From Phascolomyces articulosus (lineage: Eukaryota; Mucoromycota; Mucoromycetes; Mucorales; Lichtheimiaceae): a stretch of 64,000 bases of DNA. This document shows positions 62,745 to 64,000 of this stretch, one piece after another (position 1 is the stretch's first letter; every line of letters starts with the position of its first letter). Location: assembly GCA_025677815.1 (NCBI GenBank), contig JAIXMP010000001.1:186001-250000 (forward strand), given 5' to 3'. The notes beneath the pieces were generated by a model. That model was not told where the DNA came from and searched no databases. It saw only the letters and a list, made by a program, of their open reading frames with translations. Position numbers and translations under genes: made by a program.

Positions 62745-63610
62745 AAAGTCTACTCTTGTTGATCGCCTTGGTCGTGGCTAAAAGTGATCAATTTAGCGAA
62801 TATCGATTTAGTGAGTAGCCATATTTCTCCGTTAGCATTTTGTTGTTGTTCACACAAACACAGAACAAGTTTTTTTTTAGAGCAAGCGTAATAACGCATG
62901 GTCCCTCCTTTCTTTCACTAACAAGGTATTTTATGTCTATTTTTATATAATTCGTTATTTTTCTTTACGTTTTTGCTGCTGTAGGAACTATGGAATACGT
63001 TTTCCATTCATAGACGTGTTTCAGGGTATGATAATTTTATCATCCAAAATGAATAGCAGGTTAAATTTAATTGGCATTCCTTGATTTTACTTGAAGGAAA
63101 GGGTGTACTGTACATAATTAGGATAGTCATTGTTGATTTTTTATATCATCTGCAAATTTACATATAATTATCCACAGTATTTCATATTTTTATAGGTACA
63201 AATAGGCAATCATATAAGATTTACTATTACATAACCATGATACTGCGTGGAGTATTGTGTTTTGAAGCACATACATGAAGAATGTATTCCCTGTCCGTAG
63301 ATTAAAGATTATTACTCTTTATTATGCATGACCCAACAGCATATTTTTATGGCAGAAAACATTCTAAATTTGCATGATTATTGGTTTTTCATCTTAGAAG
63401 TATAAGATAAAACTAAACATACTTGCATCAGCGTTTATGCTCAATAGTATATAGTATATCAAAAGGAAAGACGGTCATGTGTATTTGATTTTATGTGTGA
63501 CTTTAGCGCAGTACGGATTTGACCTCCTATATTTCCATGCACTAGACGTACTTGTTGGATTTTTAGGCAACACTTTTCTTTTTTTTTTCGTTTGATCAGA
63601 GCCAAAGACA
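62745..63610. other. Intergenic upstream of the ZnF-UBP gene
   Basis: AT-rich. A T-rich tract (63570-63590) precedes the ATG at 63611. Apart from the coding scrap near 62755-62800 on the minus strand, nothing is recognised. Confidence 0.35.
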
Positions 63611-64000
63611 ATGACGGACACCAATGACGATATCAAACTAGCCCAAGCACTTCAAGAGCAATTCGACCGTCCGGATTTTGGGTTTGCAGTAGAACCCATT
63701 ACCACATGTCCTCACATTCCAAATTCTATTGCTACGCAAGTTTTCATTGACACACCATGCCAAAGCTGTAACGAACCCAAGGAAAACTGGCAGTGTTTGA
63801 CGTGTGATCATACAGTTCTTTGTTCACGTTATCGTAATGGACATATGTTGGATCATTTTGAAAAGAATAAGGACCATGCTGTCTGTTTAAGTTATAGCGA
63901 TCTATCTGTGTGGTGTTTTGTTTGTGAAAACTATATCGTCAATGAGGTAAAGTATACAAAATATGTTTATTTATCAAATATCTTTTAAGGTGGTGGTATT
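63611..64000 (+). CDS. ZnF-UBP (ubiquitin-binding zinc finger) protein, 5' part
   Basis: Exon 1 is 63611-63946 (112 codons) and ends at a GTAAAG donor. A possible 43-bp intron ends at AAG (63989), after which the window is cut. After a short N-terminus (IKLAQALQEQFDRPDFG, helical, UIM-like) comes a ZnF-UBP domain: CPHI, CQSCNEPKENWQCLTCDHTV, LCSRYRNGHMLDHFE, HAVCLSYSDLSVWCFVCENY. The expected Cys/His ligands and the R-Y and W residues that contact ubiquitin's free C-terminus are in place. This resembles the ZnF-UBP of HDAC6 and BRAP/USP proteins; which of these it is cannot be said from the N-terminus. Confidence 0.82.

Overview
The window is nuclear DNA of a filamentous fungus, most likely a mucoralean member of Mucoromycota. 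Protein-coding genes carry short GT-AG introns (about 40-140 bp, occasionally about 280-415 bp). Intergenic DNA is very AT-rich, with A/T tracts and TA/GT microsatellites. The gene set is typical of fungi: a myosin-motor chitin synthase, a Zn2Cys6 factor, SNF4, F-box proteins and a HET-domain protein. HPS1 and a Mucorales-type multicopy protein point to an early-diverging lineage. Exon boundaries were set by hand from splice sites, reading phase and family similarity; no database search was run.

Layout. Left edge: the first two exons of topoisomerase 3-beta (minus strand), then a three-exon class V/VII-type chitin synthase (717-7077, minus). About 1 kb upstream of that gene (8093-8273) is a dense cluster of RFX/X-box-like palindromes. 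A degenerate repeat-rich island follows (9.1-14.3 kb): two direct repeats exactly 5,100 bp apart, a Mucorales-expanded gene family member with neighbouring exon fragments, the 3' half of a tRNA-like sequence, and a possible MULE-type transposase relic. A single-exon HET-domain gene lies at 15.2-17.1 kb. From 19.3 to 28.3 kb there are four housekeeping genes on the minus strand: an EamA/SLC35G transporter, APC11, an HPS1 homologue and a GH5 glycosylceramidase/sterylglucosidase.

After a 3.7-kb gene-poor stretch come a small basic coiled-coil protein (plus), TTC7/YPP1 (nine exons, minus) and ARF1 (minus, with a GC-AG intron). From 40.2 to 48.1 kb is a tandem F-box family locus: a multiply frameshifted copy, a truncated relic and an intact copy. 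Between them lies a small secreted cysteine-rich gene broken by a stop at codon 3. SNF4 (plus), a Zn2Cys6 regulator (minus) and a tetraspanin (minus) follow. From 56 to 63.6 kb the DNA is gene-poor and contains a three-unit, exactly 193-bp-period tandem repeat with exon/intron-like signals, a single-pass membrane protein and an orphan C-terminal exon. The right edge cuts a ZnF-UBP gene.

Functional themes. Several genes bear on cell surface and membrane traffic (chitin synthase, ARF1, TTC7/YPP1, HPS1, tetraspanin, GH5). Others concern regulation (SNF4, Zn2Cys6, APC11, F-box). I see no operon-like or pathway cluster. The most unusual signals are non-coding or decaying: the X-box cluster, the 193-bp repeat, the broken secreted peptide and the repeat island.
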